A stretch of 64,000 nucleotides of DNA from Apophysomyces variabilis (lineage: Eukaryota; Mucoromycota; Mucoromycetes; Mucorales; Mucoraceae), in assembly GCA_002749535.1 (NCBI GenBank), contig MZZL01000117.1:1-64000 (forward strand). The letters run 5' to 3'. Of the stretch, positions 1-11,400 are shown piece after piece; the stretch's first letter is position 1; each line of letters opens with the position of its first letter. Made by a program: the position numbers and the translations under genes. The notes beneath the pieces are model-generated. The model was given only the letters and a program-made list of their open reading frames with translations, did not search any database and was not told the DNA's origin.

Positions 1-1423
1 GATATCACACCAAAGCATGGCGTGTTACAGGGTTCTATTCTTTCTCCTTTCCTTTACTCGGTCTTTATCGACACTCTCCCTCGATTACTAAGATCGATTT
101 CATACAATCCACATATGGTGCTGGTACCCGATCCCCCCGTTGGACGATCTCTCAACTTTTGTTCTCGGCGCCCTTTTACTTACGATCCCCTTGAATTTCG
201 GCATGCAGCTCACCATTCGCTGCTTAGTGAATTACGTGAACCACATAATCCGTATTCTTTTGGTGTCCGAGGACCTGAGGATCGTACCCCTGTTTCGATG
301 CTTCCTGTCAATTGTCTGTTGTATGCAGATGATGTTGCCCTTGTGGGAACACCAGACGATATCGACCGACTCTTGGTAGGAGTAGAAATCCACTCCCGTC
401 TTCTAGGTTACCAATGGAATCCNTGACGCGAATCTCTTGATACGTCATGCCAACAACAAGGCGGTGAATGTTATGCATTCACTGAAAGGTTGTGGTGTGC
501 ACATGTACGGGTTTGGTATTGCTCATGCTCTAAGGGCGTACAAAATTTTTGTGCGTCCTATTCTGGAGTATGGGCTTGCTATTCTTCACCTTACCAAACG
601 CGGGATTGAGGAGGCCGAACGTAGTCAAAGACGGTGTCTGAGACTATGTCTCTGTCGTAATCCTTCTTCTCCCGTTGGTGTTTTACATCTTGCTTCTCTC
701 GCCGCACTGCCGTCAGTGTATGGAAGATCGTTGATCCTCCAGGCAAAATTTCTTTACCGCGCCGAAACGATTCCTGATGACACCCTGCTGAAGTGTATGA
801 TCCCGCAGCTCCAAGCACGCCGTAGTGAAGCGACATGGGTTAAGCTTCGTCGCAATGTACTATGGAAAGAAGTGCTTAAACTCAGAGACCGGCCTGACCC
901 CCCGAAGTACCCATTGAAAGAAGCTATCCGTCTCTTCCGCCAACGTGAAATCGACGCCCTCCTATCGATCAAGGATCCTCCGGTTACCTTGATGCGAGGC
1001 TTACGTCGTCCTGTTTGGGACCCAGTTCTTCTTTTACCTTGCACCAGTAAAGAGCGTCACCGTTTGGTCAAGTGGCGTATTGCCTGGTTGCCTCCTTCGC
1101 CCTCGGTTGCATGTCAGTGCGGATATCCTCGTGGAAATCGTGATCACTTTCTCGACTGCCCTCTCACCAAGACCGCCATGGAAAACCTCATGCGTGTTAC
1201 CTATCCGTTTCCCCCGCCTGCCATGCATCCGGTGGATTATGCACTCAATCTGTTGCCTCGGAAGATTCCGTCTACCTACGGCCCGTGGATAGTCATGTGG
1301 CAGCGTCTTCACATTGTCCTTCGCAAGATCGATCAAGCCACCTCTGATGAAACCTTTGATCCTGAACCTCCTCCCGGTGTTCTGCTCATTGCTACCTTCA
1401 ACAGGCACCGCAGGCACAATTGA
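1..1423 (+). mobile_element. LINE ORF2 fragment: reverse transcriptase and C-terminal zinc motif
   Basis: This is the C-terminal half of a non-LTR retrotransposon polymerase. It would reverse-transcribe the element RNA at the nicked target. The frame is open from base 1. It shows the RT palm motif GSILSPFLYSVFID, then the catalytic LLYADDVALVG (YADD box) near base 330. After an ambiguous base at 423 the frame shifts, and a second open stretch (about 426-1423) carries the RT thumb region (YKIFVRPILEYGLAI), then a basic region and a Cys/His motif, CQCGYPRGNRDHFLDC, typical of LINE C-termini. The fingers half of the RT and the endonuclease lie outside the window. The frame ends in TGA at 1421-1423. 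The break at 423 may be an assembly gap, so this copy could have been intact in the genome. Confidence 0.85.
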
Positions 1424-1958
1424 GTTGCATATTTTCCTTGACATGTATTTTATTTCCTGCATGTATTTCTCTTTACGAACTGCACCTTGTTTTGAATTTT
1501 TTTTAATTTATTTATTGATTTCGTTTGTGCAGTCATCTTTTTTTACGTTTTTTTTTTTTGGCTCTGTACTAATATCAGGTTGCGTTGTCTTGTCTCCCCA
1601 TGGATGGTCTTCTCCGGTTCCTGGTTGGTCTCTTCTGAAGCTTGGGTCTCCGCTGTTGTGATGGCTGCGCTCTTGGTCTCCATGGTCCTCATGTGTCATT
1701 GTTCCCTTCCACTCCTTCTCGTTTGTCTGCTCGGTGCACATGTTCGTGTTACCTGATGCATCTCACACTCTTTTTGTTTTATATTTTTTCTCACGTCCCT
1801 GACAGTCGGATTTTTCCCCACTGGGTTTTTTTTCACCCGCACTGACCATCCCCACATTACTTCTCTGCTTGTACCCCCGTCCTTTTTATTCCCACATACT
1901 TTTTTAATTTTTCCTCCAAGTAGTATGGAGTTTTTTTTACATTCCTTTAGTACAATTA
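1424..1958 (+). other. probable LINE 3' tail, T-rich, no gene
   Basis: T/C-rich sequence with several homopolymer T runs follows the stop of the reverse-transcriptase frame. No protein-like frame is visible on either strand. Its position makes it the likely 3' untranslated region of the LINE ending at 1423. The next LINE copy starts close to 1959. Confidence 0.4.
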
Positions 1959-3328
1959 GATCAATGAGGCGGCCAACGCACCATGAAAAACTGGCATTAT
2001 GGCCACTATGCCTCGAATAAACTACTTTGAACTACACCATCAACCCACTTCTTTTTCCGCTAAATTTACGTTACACAAAGAAGTATATTCATCACCATAG
2101 ACAACAACAACAACAACACTAAAGAAACACCATCAAGCAACCCATCCATCAGTGAATCCACTGCATCTAACCCTCCCAACAACGAATCCATCGTTTCCCT
2201 GGCGCCTGGACAAAAGCGAAAGCTCGAAATCGACAAAACCAATATAAGCTCCCTTTCAGAAGCAATTCCCGATCGCGACATTAAGATTCCCAAATCTACA
2301 AAAAACTTATACCTTAGAGACAAAGGGAATAACATAGAAACCTCAACTGACTTCGGCCCTAGTACACCACCAAAGTGCGCTAAAATGGAAGACGAAAACC
2401 TAAAACTGATTCAGCATCTTAATGCGCAAATTTCTTCTTTAAAAGAAATTATTCAACAACTTAAAGATGATAAGCAGCAAATGATGGCTCAACAGAGCCA
2501 AGTTATGCAGGTTCTTCTGCAGCTTCAAGCAAAGCTGGAAGCAAAAGAAACATCCTCTAAGCAACAGCAAAAAGTTAGCACAAACAAGCCTATTTTGGTT
2601 GCCTCTAAGATTAACACCCCATCAATTCCTTCTTCCGGTCCTGGCTCATCTACAGCCAGCTCAATACATGCCTCTCCAACGCCAATTAGCTATGCTAAGG
2701 TAGCAGCTAACATTTGCCAGCAAAGCCAAAAAAGAAAAAGCCCATCAGTATCAATACGGTTCAAAGAGTGTTAAGCGTCTCAACTGGCCCCTCAACTTAT
2801 AACTTTGTCTACCTTCCTTGCCGCCATCACTTAAAACACTCTAATGTCCGCCGCCTTCTTAGCAGTCTGAAAATTATTCAGTCAAGAATATTGGACGTTC
2901 AGTTCCCTGCCCGTGGTGTCGTTGCTTTGCTTGTCCACCAAGCATACCATCAAGAACTTGTGGACTCTCTAACCAAGGCTGGTGTTAAGCCAATTAATAA
3001 CTTTGACCCACTTGCTCCAACAGTTATTGGAGATCCAAAGCATGCCTCTTTGTCTGCCAAAGACAAGAGCAACATGGCTAAGGATCTCTTGGTCTCCCGT
3101 CTTCTCCGCACCTGTTCCCGTCTCCCTGTGCATCTGGGCAACAGTGTTGCTCGATATTTTGCTCAGTCTAATGGAATCGTTCCGATTCCTGCAGATGCTT
3201 ACAGCAAATATCTTGCTGACCGCAAGGCGGGCACTGCCCCATTGGTCCAGGACTCTCAGAGTTCTGAGCAAGCCCGCTCTACCTTTACCCTCTCAACTCA
3301 AGACCTCGAGGCAATGGATGATCAATGA
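1959..3328 (+). mobile_element. LINE copy A: 5' region and ORF1 (frameshifted)
   Basis: This is the 5' end and ORF1 of the same LINE family. ORF1 products bind the element RNA. The first part (2385 to about 2712) encodes a glutamine-rich coiled coil, followed by a Ser/Thr/Pro-rich linker and SYAKVAAN. Near 2712 the frame must shift to continue into PAKPKKKKPIS, a basic nuclear-localisation-like patch, and then a globular domain containing YNFVYLPCRHHLKHS and QSRILDVQFPARGVVALLVH. That domain recurs at 4650-5061 and 5900-6340, which identifies the family. The segment 1959-2060 resembles 5276-5345, so both copies share the same 5' end. A one-base-scale indel near 2712 makes this copy non-functional. 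Confidence 0.75.
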
Positions 3329-4029
3329 GTGGACGCACCGCACTCGGTGTGAAGGCATAAAAAAAGAAGAGAAAACTCCATTTTGATCTAACGATATTTC
3401 TATCCAACCTTATTTTAATTCAACCTTACTCTCTTCTTAACATTATCTTTATTTGACTTTATCTCTATTCAACCTTAGTCTGATTTAACTTCTTTTTATT
3501 CATTCTTTTTTGTACTCTCTTGACTTCTTGCTATTCCCAGATCAGTATAAAGTCCCCCTCATTTTTTGTCAATTAAACGGCAGGTTAGCTATCACATACA
3601 TCATCTGCAACAGGTTTTTGCTAATTACAAGCTTTATCCAATTTGCGCTTCCGTTGGTCATCAAGATACCATTAATAACTTGAATTTTACTCTGATTCTT
3701 TTTTACGATCTATCGAAAGGTCTTATCCATTTTCCTTCATTTCACTTTACGGTCCACATCAACAATCCACTTTGACAATCCCATTCAACGATCCAAACAA
3801 CATCTTAGATAACTAACCTTAACAAAGTTTATTAATGAAACCTTTTCTATCTTCTGCTTAGAAAATGATTGGACCTTTCTGTTACCCTTATCTGTGTTTA
3901 CTCATTGCAACCCACTTACAGCTTTGATGTTTAACCGAAATACACACCTGGTGCCCACTTTTACAACACGGTCAAGAATCTCTTATCTATTTTACCGATC
4001 TGAAACCCTTGTTGCCGCTTAAAGTCACC
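3329..4029 (+). other. LINE inter-ORF region, AT-rich
   Basis: About 700 bases lie between ORF1 and the start of the endonuclease of copy A. The stretch is rich in short variants of TATTCAACCTTA between about 3415 and 3490. No coding frame is visible. It is probably the spacer between ORF1 and ORF2 of the element. Confidence 0.45.
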
Positions 4030-4647
4030 CGCGATTTCACATCGGTTTATTCAATGCTAACGGAATCCGAACAAACCTGTTAGAAGTACTTGGAGTGTAC
4101 CAGGAGGAACAAGATAACGTCGATCTTTTATTAGTTACATAGACCTACCTTGTTCAGGACAACCTTGACGGTCCATGGTCTCAACACCAAGTGTACGCCA
4201 CCAAAGCCAATGCTGTTTCTCCTGCACAGGGCGATATTCCGTCCCGGTTACCTCCACCATGTGCACCGAATAGCTAACGCTCACAATTCAGTTTTATCTT
4301 TTAGAATCGGTCCTTACACATTCCATGGTTTGTACCTTGCTCCTTCTATGACCCGTCAAGAAGTAATGGCATGCGTTCAAACACTCGACATCGACGATTA
4401 CACGCTTGTTTTCGGCGACTTCAACACTCGTTTGCACACAATAACCGGTGATTCCAAACGAAATGAGCGAGCAAAAGATATGGCAGACTGGATCGGCTCA
4501 AACGGCTTAACCTTGTGGAATGCGGAACTAGTGTATGGCAAACCTACGTTCCATGGACATCGTGGCTCTAGCATCATTGACCTCTTCTTGTCGCGACGAG
4601 CACACTTTACAAATGTTGACCTTACGATTCCGACGACCTGTCGTTGA
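4030..4647 (+). pseudogene. LINE ORF2 endonuclease (EEP/APE-type) fragment
   Basis: This is the N-terminal endonuclease of LINE ORF2, which nicks the target DNA to prime reverse transcription. Translation from about 4039 gives HIGLFNANGIRTNLLEVL, the usual start of this domain. A stop then falls where family members read ETYL (here *TYL, about 4140). The frame resumes at about 4150 and includes the metal-site motif LVFGDFNTRLH and the terminal GSSIIDLFLSRRA. No reverse transcriptase follows: at 4650 the sequence switches to an unrelated ORF1 fragment, so copy A is truncated here by deletion or by a later insertion. Confidence 0.75.
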
Positions 4648-4649
4648 AT

Positions 4650-5061
4650 TCAGACAACCACTTGTGTGAGCTGTCCTGTAAAGGGGACGGTTGCTTTGTT
4701 ATTCCATGAGGACTACAAGGAAGAACTAGCTGGTGTCTTTATGAGGACAAATGAACTGACTCCCGAGAACGACTTCAATCTCCTTGCTGCTGATGTGATT
4801 GGCGATCCACAACATAGTGTCAAGCCTGCCTCTGAACGTATTGCCATTGCACATACTGTTCATACAGAGCGCATAATCCGTACCTGCCTTCACCTCTCCC
4901 AGCCATTGGGTAACAGTATGATGTGCTTTTTTCTGCTCTCCTTCTGCTCCGTTTGCCCTCTCCTCTGCTATCGTTGGCAAGCGTCTCGCATGCGGCAAGA
5001 GGAAGGCTTCCTCTCCCTTATAATGATGATGGAGTATGACCTTCACCCTAATTCTGACTAG
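4650..5061 (+). pseudogene. LINE ORF1 fragment (copy C)
   Basis: This is a piece of the ORF1 globular domain abutting the truncated endonuclease. Reading from about 4666, VKGTVALLFHEDYKEELAG aligns with ARGVVALLVHQAYHQELVD of copy A, and FNLLAADVIGDPQHS aligns with FDPLAPTVIGDPKHA. It continues to LSQPLGNSMM and then diverges. The coiled-coil N-terminus is absent. The fragment diverges clearly from copies A and B, so it is a separate insertion. It is followed by a T-rich stretch (5070-5260) that resembles the tail after the RT fragment at 1424. Confidence 0.65.
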
Positions 5062-5275
5062 ACTTGTTTTGTTTCCCAGTTGTTTCGTTTCCCCCCCTTT
5101 TTTTCTTTTTCGAAAAGTTCTCTATAATTTTATTTGTTCCTCTTCTTTCTGTTTCTTTTCGTTCAGTTCGCCAATTAATACGGCTTGCTGAAAGTGACCT
5201 TTTCATTTTCTTTCTGATTTTTCCCCTCAAGTATTGAAGGGTTATTTTTTATTTTCTTGTTTCTTTTGCTTAACT

Positions 5276-6345
5276 AGTGCCAACGCACTGTGAGAAATAA
5301 GGATTATGGCAACATACTCGCAATAAATGCTTTGAACAACATCAACATCAACATAAAATAAACACTCTAAACCGACCCATCCATCAAGTGAATCCACTGC
5401 ATCCAACCTCTTCCAACTCGACCTCGAAAATTCCCCGCCGATTGGAATCAAAAGGCCACGAGATTTCACTAAAACCAGCAAAAGAAGTTTTTGATGCTAA
5501 ATCACCATTTGGATTTAAAGCGACAAAAATGTCGATCAATCATCCCACGTCCGAAACAGCGCGTAGATATTAGAGAAAAGCAGCTAACCTTTGGACCTAA
5601 TAAGACCTCTGGAAATGGAAAGGCTACTTAAGACAATTGAAGGTCTTAATAACCGGGTTGCCTCATTGGCAGGCATTATCCGCAATCATGAAAAGAAAGA
5701 AGCCATTGGCAAGCTCAACAGTGTAAGCTGATGGCTAGCTAAGCGATAAGCTTGAGGTGACTCTCCTCTCCTTCTCCTCCTGACGTGCTCTTCTTCAGCT
5801 GACTCTATCCATGCACCAAAGGCACTGAATTACGCCAATATTGCTGCCAAAAAGGCCCCTGCTCCTAAAAAGAAAAGGGCTCGGCAAGTTCTCGTTGTCG
5901 TGGTCCAACGGGTTTTATCAGAACCATCAGGACCATCGGCATATAGCTTTGTGTATCTCCCCTGTCGCCACCATATCAAACACTCTGCTGTCCACCGTTT
6001 TTTTGGTAGTCTCAAGATCACTCAGTCAAGAATTCTGGACGTTCAGTTTCCTGTCCATGGTATTGTCGCTTTAGTGGTCCATATAGATTATAAGCACGAG
6101 CTTGTTAGTCTGCTAGCCGAAAATAAAGTGGCAGTGAAGTCTGCGTTTGATCCCGCAAATGCTGAGATTTTGAGTGATTCCAAATTGGCATCTGACACTT
6201 TGGCGGGGCGCAAACAATTAGCTCAGAAAATCTACAGTTGTCGGATGTTGCGTCTATCACCGCATCTTGGCCTCAGCATTATGCAAGCCTTTACAAACAC
6301 AGTTGTCCGCCACTCTCCACTTAGCAAGCACACTTCTTGAACAAT
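5276..6345 (+). mobile_element. LINE copy B: 5' region and ORF1
   Basis: This is a second copy of the LINE 5' region and ORF1. The segment 5276-5345 matches the beginning of copy A, and 5380-5400 repeats the CATCAA/GAATCCACTGCATC block seen at 2130-2165. The coiled-coil region is degraded by stops. From about 5825 a continuous frame gives NYANIAAKKAPAPKKKRAR, then the globular domain YSFVYLPCRHHIKHS and QSRILDVQFPVHGIVALVVH, ending near 6340. The joined basic patch here shows what copy A looked like before its frameshift. Confidence 0.7.
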
Positions 6346-6739
6346 ATCTCGCTCACTGACACTTTACCTCCTCGACATCTGCTCCTACCCCTGCTCCTGT
6401 TTCTGGTGCAGACTTTGAAAACTCATTCAAGCTCTACGGATAGCTCTGATGAGCAGCTACCAGCAAAGTCAGAATCAGATGTGAAACGATTTTTTTATTA
6501 TTGTTATCAATTCACATTATTGTCAAATATGGATAACTCAAAAAATTACGAAAGATAGGGAAGATGTTGAATAAGCAAACAGACCCCTTTTTTCTTCCTA
6601 ACCATCATTGATTCAATTTCATACGAAGCAACTCATATACATCTTCTTGTAGACCAGAACATATCTAATAATTATTCATCTCTTCACAAAGTGTCCCCGT
6701 ATTTCCTTATTTTCTGTTAATTTCACGCAAGATATGAGG

Positions 6740-7120
6740 TTGTTATCGACGCTGATGAAGACTTACAAAAAAGATCACCATTGGAATGCTTAACGCACGC
6801 GGTTTAGGCGAGCGGGCAGTTCAGTTGTTTAATGTGTGCATTCGTGATTGCATTGACATTTTACTATTTATAGCAACATATCTTACCAATGGGCAGATTT
6901 CTCCCTGTCCCTCTACTTCTATCGGACCATTACCTATGCCAGTTCACCTTCCTTCGTGCCACTTTTTTGACAGATGGGCCAACATCTGGTGCTTTCTTTA
7001 CTGCCTCCATGAAATTGATCGTGGCACGATCAAAAATCTCTTCCAAGCTGAACCAATTCCTGGATCCATCCTTATGACCATTTATAATAGAAAACACCAA
7101 GCTACATGCATTCAAAAAAG
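6740..7120 (+). mobile_element. LINE copy B remainder: endonuclease start fused to RT C-terminus (internal deletion)
   Basis: The translation ITIGMLNARGL at about 6775 matches the start of the endonuclease of copy A (FHIGLFNANGI), and IDILLFIATYL matches VDLLLVT-TYL. About 25 codons later the same frame reads LHEIDRGTIKNLFQAE and PGSILMTIYNRKHQ. These match the very end of the reverse-transcriptase frame at 1310-1410 (LRKIDQATSDETFDPE and PGVLLIATFNRHRR). Almost all of ORF2 is therefore missing between about 6890 and 6960. The reading frame survives the deletion. Confidence 0.6.
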
Positions 7121-8146
7121 GCAACCCTCCCTTTTTTCTCCTTCTCTGTTTCTTCCAACGAAGCCTCCACCTCTATTAATCCTGTTGTATAGTTATGCGC
7201 CTGGGGCGATATATCCTATATAGTTGGTAAGTGTCAATGTTACATCGAACTCACTGCTACTCTCACTGATCTGCTTGATCTACTTTCTAATGCCTGACTT
7301 TTTTTTTTTTTTACATTTTCTATATATTCATACATTTATGCTTTTTCTATACCTCATACATCATGCCCTCACTACCTTTCGCGTCCTCCACTTCCTACTT
7401 GACCGTGTATCCCGCTCGCATAATTTGCGTTAGCTCTCCTCCTTTGAATTTTTACCTTTATTAGACAACTTGTTCAATACAATAGCAACGATCAATGGGG
7501 GGGCGGTTGCAATGCTTATAGCGGCTGCGCCATGTACTATTCAATAAGTATTCGGACCAACGATTAATCTTTTTTGGAAGATACGTTGTCAGGAGGGGGG
7601 TTTGACAGTAAACAAAAAGGACGTATAAAATGGAAATGTAACGAAATTTTTTGAATATTTACAGGAAAAGCTTTGCATGCACGGAGTTCTAATGAAATGA
7701 TGTATATCAATGAGGGTGCATTAACGACAGGCGTATATTGTATGAGTATACTAAAAAAAATTGTCATTTTGTCTTTCTTTCCCCTCTTTTTCTCTTTTTA
7801 TGACATCAATTTATTCCGTTACATTGGAATAAAGTCGCAAAAGCTACAAAAACTGACAAGTACAGAATGTTTAAGCATCTTCTCAGGAGATGACTTAATC
7901 CATCGTTGAAAGAACTTTCCGGCACTGTACACAACAATTTTCTTGCTATGAATACGCCCTTTCTAATCTTCCAATGTAATCTAACCTTATCATTATCTAA
8001 CCTCTAACCTTTTTTCTCGTTCAGCCTTATTTTTATTGAATAGTATTAACAAGTCTCTTCGGCTCGTTCCACTGCGTCCGATAGATCATAATCGCTTAGT
8101 AACACTGGCAAAGTCATGTGGATTTCACTCACCTATGCGAACTGAG
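7121..8146. other. LINE 3' tail and AT-rich spacer
   Basis: The first 300 bases are T-rich and look like the 3' tail of LINE copy B. From about 7450 onward no convincing frame is seen. Runs of G at 7497-7504 and 7595-7600 stand out. The stretch 7560-8146 lies just beyond the 3' end of the minus-strand Fanzor-like gene, so it is the place to look for its guide RNA and element end. Confidence 0.35.
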
Positions 8147-11100
8147 TCACTTGCATGTCTTGCTTGGGGTTTGTCCAGGCAATTGGTTTTTTCTTTGAAA
8201 AGGTGATGGTCGGTTATTGTTATTGAGAGCCATATGCTCTGCAACACGTCTAATATTTCTGCTGGCGTTACAATCGCAATTCCAAACCGTTTTGCATTGT
8301 TCGCAGTGCACGACGGCATGCAACGACTGACCCAGCGATCCTTTTACGTTACGCAGTTTCTTTGCTCCACAGCCAGACCAAATTTTGGCCGTTTTGAACT
8401 CGTCAACGTCTACGACCTTGCATCGTCCCCTGGCTTCATTCTCTTTAATCTTTCTTCTAATGATGTTGGAAATTCCTGCTCGTGTGCCTTTCAAGGTGCT
8501 ATTGCACATGGCACTTCCAAAAGCAAACAGTGGCTTTCTTTTCGTCGGATGCGGCGTCGCCTTTGACCATTTATTTTAACAATCATAGTCAATCTTATAA
8601 ATTATCTGTTGACTTTTACCTCGCAAATATATTCGGCAGCCTTCGACAACTGATTCTACTTCTATTTTCCAGGGAAGAGTCCAAACGACGACAACTTGTC
8701 CATGTCAGCGACAAAGCATTTATTTCCGCATTTTAACTCTTACCTCGGTTCAGTATCCGAAATTTCCGTTCGCTTAACAGTTCCTGCCTTGGTCTTGTTT
8801 TGCCGTTTCCGGAGTTTCTTCTTTTGCTTACGATGTCTTCTCTGATTTCTGGTGTTTTTTGTAGGATATTTGCTGCCACTGGATATTAAACGTTCCGCAA
8901 ACTCGTCACTAGCCTGTTGGCGATCAATATGTCTTCAATGAGCGGTACATAAAGTTAATGATGCACATAGAATGACGATTTTAAGCTTACCGCCAAAAAC
9001 GGAGGCTTGCATACCTCTTATCGTAGTATTGGTGTAATGTCGACATGTGCAACAATAAAAAGCGAGCATAACGATCGAACTGAGATATACTGGCCGTCCT
9101 TGCGCTAGGCATATCTTTTTCGATTTGCTGGATCTTAGGCTTTTCGTTTTTCATACGGTCCATGATTGCTTTGCTTGCGTTGTAATGGGCGAGTTTGGTA
9201 AAATTCTTTCGTGGATGATGGTATGATCTCATGGCTATATTTTTCATGACTATTGCTGGCAACATACGCATCCGTTATCCCAGGATCTACGCCTATCAAG
9301 TCAAAGCCATACAGATCCCCCTGAAAGTCCTTCATAGTTTTTGCCGACTTCTTATCTTCAGTCAAGTGTTGCCTTTTCCTGGAGAACGTAAACGCCGCTG
9401 TGTAACCGTCTGTTGCGAGCGACCAAAACATTTTCTGGTTTGAGTTCTTCATTTCATCTAATGATCGTATTTCTTTTGTTTTTGTGAAAGCAAACGCTTC
9501 CCAAAACATTTCGTCTTTGTTTGCTCTTTGGCTAACTCCAACCAATGATGCTAATGTTTGGTGATCTATTTGGATATATCGCCAGGTAGTTGCCGTTCGT
9601 GGCATGATTATAAATAGACGTTCGCTGGAACCTTGGATTTTTGGCATAAAAACCTCTCTAACCACTTTTCTAGCAGTTTTTGTCAAAAGCTTCTGTATAT
9701 AAACATAGTCTACTGAAGAAATATCCTCTTTGAACACTGATCGTATCTCTTTCTCGAATAACTTTGGCGCATTAAGAGATGTTTGCTTAGCGCAAAGAAT
9801 TATACATGTGACACCGTTGTCGTTGCTTTTTCAAGCTATATCCCATTTTTAACGTGATGAATTCCCTCCTTTTTGTTTTGTTACCTTAGGTAAATCTTCG
9901 GCTAGACTACAAATAGCTTTTCGGGTCCACCCTATTAAGAATGATTTTTTTCGTCTTGAAAGGATTCTTGAAACTCTCTAATTTCTCTGAAAATTTGCGA
10001 AATAACCACCCTCGAGAAGGGATCGGCATCGGTTTGCGGACTGGTGTATCACCTAAAGGCTCGAGGTCCTCGAGGATTTCGTACAGACGCCGCATATAGA
10101 CATGAGGTTCAGCCACCAGATCGGTTGACGTGACAGGAACATTTTCAGGACAAATATTGACATTCTGCAAGACCGTATTGATTGCGGTCTTGAATTCATC
10201 CCTTGGCACAACTGAGTACGGATAGTGCGGTTGTCCTTTTGCCCCAATGTCATAGGCAAACTTGACCAGTTTCTTTACATCTTCCGTTGTGATATCTATC
10301 TTGAGCTTTTCCTGCGTTTGCGCAAAGTGCGTTACCCTAAAAACATTGACAGGTTTTCTACTTGCCAGCTCAATTTGGAGACAGTATTTGATATACTTTT
10401 CCATACGTTGACTATAATTTTCAACTACATGATTGGAAGCCGCGACTGCCATTTGAGCACATGTAGACGCGAAACAGTGCATTATATCAACGGATATGTC
10501 AACTAACGGTTTATCGTCTTGGCCTGTCCTTAATCTCTCATATTCCTTGTAGACGGTGTGCAAGTCTGTGAGTAATTCTGGTTGCTGTAGTATTTGCCTT
10601 GAGGTGATGTTTCCTTCCCAAATCATTTGTCCGCATGCATAGAAAAAGTTCCTGCTGAAAGCACAGATGCGGAATAGGCTTGCTGTTGGATAATCGCCAA
10701 AGGACAAAGCGTGAAGAAAGTAGCTCAGTTTCTTGCGTCAAAGCTAAACCACATTTCATGTGTGAGAATTCAGCACAACAAAAAGAGAACACTAACTTCT
10801 TATAGATGTTTGTAAGTCTCTCATTCTAAGCACTATGTTTTCGCTGCACACCGCAGCCAAACTGATCTTTCTTGCGTACTGTAGGGGCGACTCCCCTAAT
10901 CGTTCTTTGGCATCTTCCGATTTGGATGCAACATGGCTTGGACACAGGCTGCTTGAACGGTGAGAATGTGATCGTATTGTCCTTGGCGACGAAATTTTAC
11001 AGGTCTTGCAGTATTTGTTGGGATTGGTTATATAGACTTTAGAGGATTCTTCGATTTTTGCCGCTTTTTTTTTGCCTCGCTTCGGCATCCTTCTCCTCAT

Positions 11101-11400
11101 CGGTCTTCTTTCTTTTCTTTCGGACAGGTGGAGCTGTAGTTGGTTTCGCAGACTGTCTTCAACCACTTCACGGTACTCTCTGACACTTGAGAAAGATCCA
11201 CTTAGGCAAGAGTGTCTAATACAATATCTAAAAATAGTGAATCGCTAGTAAAAGCGATACCTCCGTTATCGTTTTCATCAGTGTGATGACACTTCTGTTT
11301 TCTTGCATCTGCCATTGCCATTAAGAAGACGTTCTTGTACAATACATTTCGTCATACCTGTTCTTTTCATTGTTGATTTGCGCTTTTTAGGTGGCATCAT
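8147..11400 (-). pseudogene. Fanzor-family (TnpB-like) RNA-guided nuclease gene, apparently decayed
   Basis: Fanzors are eukaryotic TnpB homologues: RuvC nucleases guided by an RNA from the end of their own element. Read on the minus strand, the gene begins at 11400 with MMPPKKRKSTMKRT, a classic nuclear localisation signal, followed by a GTATGA donor at 11357. A Cys-rich N-terminal segment (YCKTCK, then RSSSLCPSH) lies at 10792-11270, and a helical recognition region at 9907-10750. At 9135-9800 come PRTATTWRYIQIDHQTL, FWSLATDGYTAAFTFSRK and the RuvC-I motif LIGVDPGITDAYVA. A segment at 8987-9210 holds MPSARTASISQFDRYARFL. The C-terminus (8147-8570) gives PLFAFGSAMCNS, then a zinc ribbon and the final RuvC motif WNCDCNASRNI. 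The frame must change near 10650 and near 9200 without good introns, and the first zinc ligand is Trp instead of Cys (IWSGCG). It is probably a pseudogene. The family call is confident; exon borders are not resolved. Confidence 0.8.
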
